In this document: positions 60,951-64,000 of the stretch, piece by piece
Layout: every line of letters starts with the position of its first letter
Position numbering within the stretch: the first letter of the stretch is position 1
Assembly: GCA_033980235.1 (NCBI GenBank)
Contig: CM067062.1
Span: 16,023,801 to 16,087,800, forward strand
DNA: 64,000 nucleotides
Direction of reading: 5' to 3'
Source of the DNA: Diadema setosum
Taxonomy: Eukaryota > Echinodermata > Echinoidea > Diadematoida > Diadematidae
The notes under the pieces: model-generated
What the model saw: the letters and a program-made list of their open reading frames with translations, nothing else
Told to the model about the DNA's origin: nothing
Database searches by the model: none
Position numbers and translations under genes: made by a program

Positions 60951-63663
60951 GCTTGCTTGTTTTGAAGCAGGTATCCAGATATTAATCTTTCGATGCATCT
61001 CAGCTTCCCAAATTCAACAGTGTCCATCTCTTCCTCCAGACAGAAGAATACAAATATGCTAAAGATTTCATCCATTTCTGCTAATACTTATTTCTAGTGC
61101 TCACATCGCAAAACAATTGACTGATATTGTAATAATGTCTGACTGAGGCCAGAAAAAAAGGGGGGATCGGCACACTATATACTGGTAATAGGACCCTCTT
61201 CAAGAATGTTCCATTGAGAATGAAAGAAAAATGCTTCTGGTAAGTGAATATTTCTATGTCTATATCCCCGAGAGAAAGATATGTACATATATTGCAATGT
61301 AAATAACGAATATAAAAAAATATATATATATCAGAACCAGCTGGAAACAGGGGCACGTTGCTTCATTAACGTGCTGACGGTTTTTTTGGTTTTTTTTTTT
61401 TTTTTGTGCTGGACTGAAACTTTGAGAGCAAACTCTTGATGAAGGCGTTGATCCACCGTCGTTTAGGCGAGTCTGTGTCTTCTGCCGCGGCTCTACGACT
61501 CTCTATTAAGCAGGTATGGCACGCCGCTACTAAACAAATTTACTTTCTCGCCAATGTCATTCACTCCGCTGCCTGCCCGTACAACTGGCAGACATGACGG
61601 GGGAGCTGTCTTGTAAGAATCCGCTGTTCTCTCTTTGGTTCAATATCCAGCGAAATGTGGCCGCGTGTCAGGTAAACACGTGTCCATGACAATGGCGCGC
61701 ATTTCCCAATACTCTCCCAGTCCCCCCCCCCCTTTTTTTTTTCTATCCTGTCATTTTTCTCTGGCCGCCGACCGATATTTGTCGAGGAGCTGCGCTCATT
61801 TCCTCGCCCGTGATGGCCAAGAATCGATATCGATATGATATCGTGTAAGTGATACGCGATAATGTTGATAAATGCAAGATTTTTTTTTCTCTCTCTCTCT
61901 TGGCAGAGTAAGTCCATCTCGAATGATCGAAGATGACGGTAATCAATTCTTTAGAAGGTTGTGTCTTCAAATTTGAACACGCTGAGCAGAATGATTAGTG
62001 CCATTCTAAAAAATAAAAGGATGAAAAGAACCCTTGTCCTGACTCGATAAACAATGTCTCAAAATTTGATGACAAAAAAAACAAAAACAAAAACAAATTC
62101 TATATTCGCTGTTGTGCATAATAATGGTCGTAAAATGTACTTTATAATTATTGATGGGCCCTTTCTGTATGTGTTGTCTCATGACTTTCAGTGAGATGCT
62201 CAAATTATGTTTACAAGCATGATCTTTGCCATATGACCAGACCATTCCATAATGAAAAATTCTGTAATTTCCCTCCGTATGTGTATCTATACTTGGAGTT
62301 ATCTAGTCTGGTAGCTCTAATTTGGCATGATGCGAAAACGTCCAGCAGATGAAGTTGTTGCTCTTCATGCACAGTCGCAGATGTGTTTTCCAAAATAAAC
62401 AAAACAGCTACGTTATAAAACTTTGAAAGAATACTACTCTTTATAAGAGAGTATGCTAAACTGCATGAATGCATGCCACTGACTACTAATCTCTGTAGTT
62501 GGTTGTCATCACTAAGAGGAAATGTGTCGGTCGAGGGGGAAATATCAAATTAATGATAACAGCAACAAGAAAGATAATGAAAGTATCTACGATATCAGCC
62601 TTTCATATCGATCAAATTGGGCATGAACCCACTCAACGTTCAGCTCCTGCGCACCCCACTCCGGCGCGCGGTCCGCGCGAAGATCTCGATCTTTTTGTTC
62701 ACCTAGTTTTCTGGCGCGCTGCACGGCAGGGCAACGCTAGGGTCTAGCTCACGGCTATTCGGTGCATTTATCGATCTCGCGCGGGACCAACAAGTGATTA
62801 TTCTGCACCGGGCCATGTATTACCATCTATTGAGCAGACGCCATCTTGTCAGAGGGCAACAAATCGAGGAGGAAAGCTAGAGGGAGAGAGAGAGGGAGGG
62901 AGAGGGTGAGAGAGAGAGGACAGGACTGAAGGGGAAGACGAGCTCCACCCAAGTTTCGCCGTTTGGGGATTTCTACTATATCGCCACATGCCCGTGCGGT
63001 TGGATGACGCAAAAAGACATGAAATTCGTGAATGCTGGGGCAAAGAAAAAAAAAATAGTACGTTGACTGTCGACGGTTTGCCCACGCTTTTCAATTCATT
63101 TTCCAGTCTACAGCAGACGCCGTATTGACGTTTACCGAAATCAAGTTTGGTTAGAGGAATGTGTACGAAAAGAAGTGCAACGATTTCTGTTTGTCGCAAA
63201 CGACTGGTGATTTTAACAAGTATTGCCACAAGAGCCGCCTTTATAATTTGCCAATGAGATGTTGTTTGGGCTCATCAACTTTTACCATGGGAAAGTTGAT
63301 AATGTTAAGTCGCAAACGTCATCATTTCATATTCTTTTTACATGCCTTGTCCGATTAAAACTGCTTTAGATTCAACAGGATCGATAGGTCAGGTCTACCC
63401 ACACTTCGGAAAAAATATCTATAGAACTGTGACGAAATTGTAAGACGTCGTCGAATAAATTTCGTTACCAAAATAGATCATATTCGGCTAACCCAAAAAT
63501 TTAGATGATTTGAGAGAGTATGCCGAAAAATCCACAAAAAATGCAAAAGACAAGATGACGTTTTGAAAGCTTTGTCGAAAATATGCAATGTAAAGAATAG
63601 AAATAGGATTACGTATTCTGCATGAAAGGGGTCTGTACTCGTAAAACAGCAACTGAAATGTTA

Positions 63664-63735
63664 ATAATGACAATAATATGGAAAATTTACATTGCGCTTA
63701 CGACAAACAGGTTTTGAAGCGCTTTACAATAATTA
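63664..63735. mobile_element. Dispersed repeat with GCGCTTTACA core, copy 2 (partial)
   Basis: AATAATGACAATAATATGG, then ACATTGCGCTTACGAC and AAGCGCTTTACAATAATTAT. Same plan as 30877-31080 but shorter. Confidence 0.45.
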
Positions 63736-64000
63736 TCAAAAGAGAACAAATATATAAATCAACTACCAATACAAATAATCCACAATACATAATCATCAGT
63801 TCTGTTCTTAAAATGAATGTTCTCTGAAAGGAGTTGCTGAAGTCATACCGCTATTTGATCATGATCAATCTATCTATTCATCTTACAGTTCAATTTGAAT
63901 TCAAGCTAAAAACCATGTGCCATGCTCATCATGACGTGGAATTGCGTCACAATGTTTGTTTCAAAGAAGCTTGTTTTCATCAACGGGACATCCTACAATG

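Larger units (their letters stand above)
53994..64000. other. Upstream of the recognised transporter exons; no gene identified
   Basis: This should contain the missing 5' exon(s) and promoter of the transporter, but I could not single out an exon: no candidate combines a recognisable N-terminus with a donor of the right phase. Other content is G-, C- and T-runs (for example near 54510, 54826, 55356), the repeats listed below, and GC-richer patches at 58050-58230 and 62640-63010 that could be regulatory or promoter DNA. Confidence 0.45.

Noticed and set aside
62849..63229. 126-residue minus-strand frame, considered as the transporter 5' exon
   Set aside because: No DAT-like N-terminal sequence and no donor of the required phase identified; low-complexity Ser/Pro part comes from a purine tract.

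Overview
This is a nuclear stretch of a marine invertebrate genome, most probably an echinoderm. The evidence is two intron-rich, animal-type protein genes, very dense small inverted-repeat transposons inside introns and between genes, many microsatellites, tRNA-derived SINE-like copies, and repeats of kinds I associate with sea urchins and sea stars (general familiarity, not a search). No operons, CRISPR arrays, rRNA genes or convincing tRNA genes were found.

Layout. (1) 1-2271: upstream DNA of the first gene, with no recognisable gene. (2) 2272-19326, plus strand: a complete 18-exon gene for PPIL2 (cyclophilin-like 2, also called CYP60), a U-box plus cyclophilin protein. All 18 exons join in frame to a predicted 542-residue protein. 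Its introns hold at least ten small inverted-repeat elements. (3) 19327-30465: an 11-kb intergenic block with a decayed retroelement gag-like ORF, a nuclear-receptor-half-site-rich repeat, a TTAA-flanked piggyBac-like MITE and microsatellites. (4) 30466-53990, minus strand: an SLC6 sodium/chloride-dependent monoamine transporter in 13 recognisable coding exons, closest to invertebrate dopamine transporters. All exon phases agree and the protein is about 608 residues. The first visible exon opens with an acceptor, so at least one more 5' exon lies upstream and was not found. (5) 53991-64000: presumed upstream or first-intron DNA of the transporter, with a palindromic minisatellite and AT repeats but no recognisable exon.

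The two genes are convergent (tail to tail). They have no functional link I can support: one is a nuclear, spliceosome-associated U-box cyclophilin, the other a neuronal plasma-membrane transporter. The most unusual content is repeat architecture: an inverted pair of 0.47-kb MITEs flanking two transporter exons, with one copy only a few bases from a splice donor; two foldback elements built from short repeated units that switch orientation at the centre; a half-intron GAATT array; and an over-represented palindromic octamer, TAGGCCTA. I did not find a clearly new biological system.
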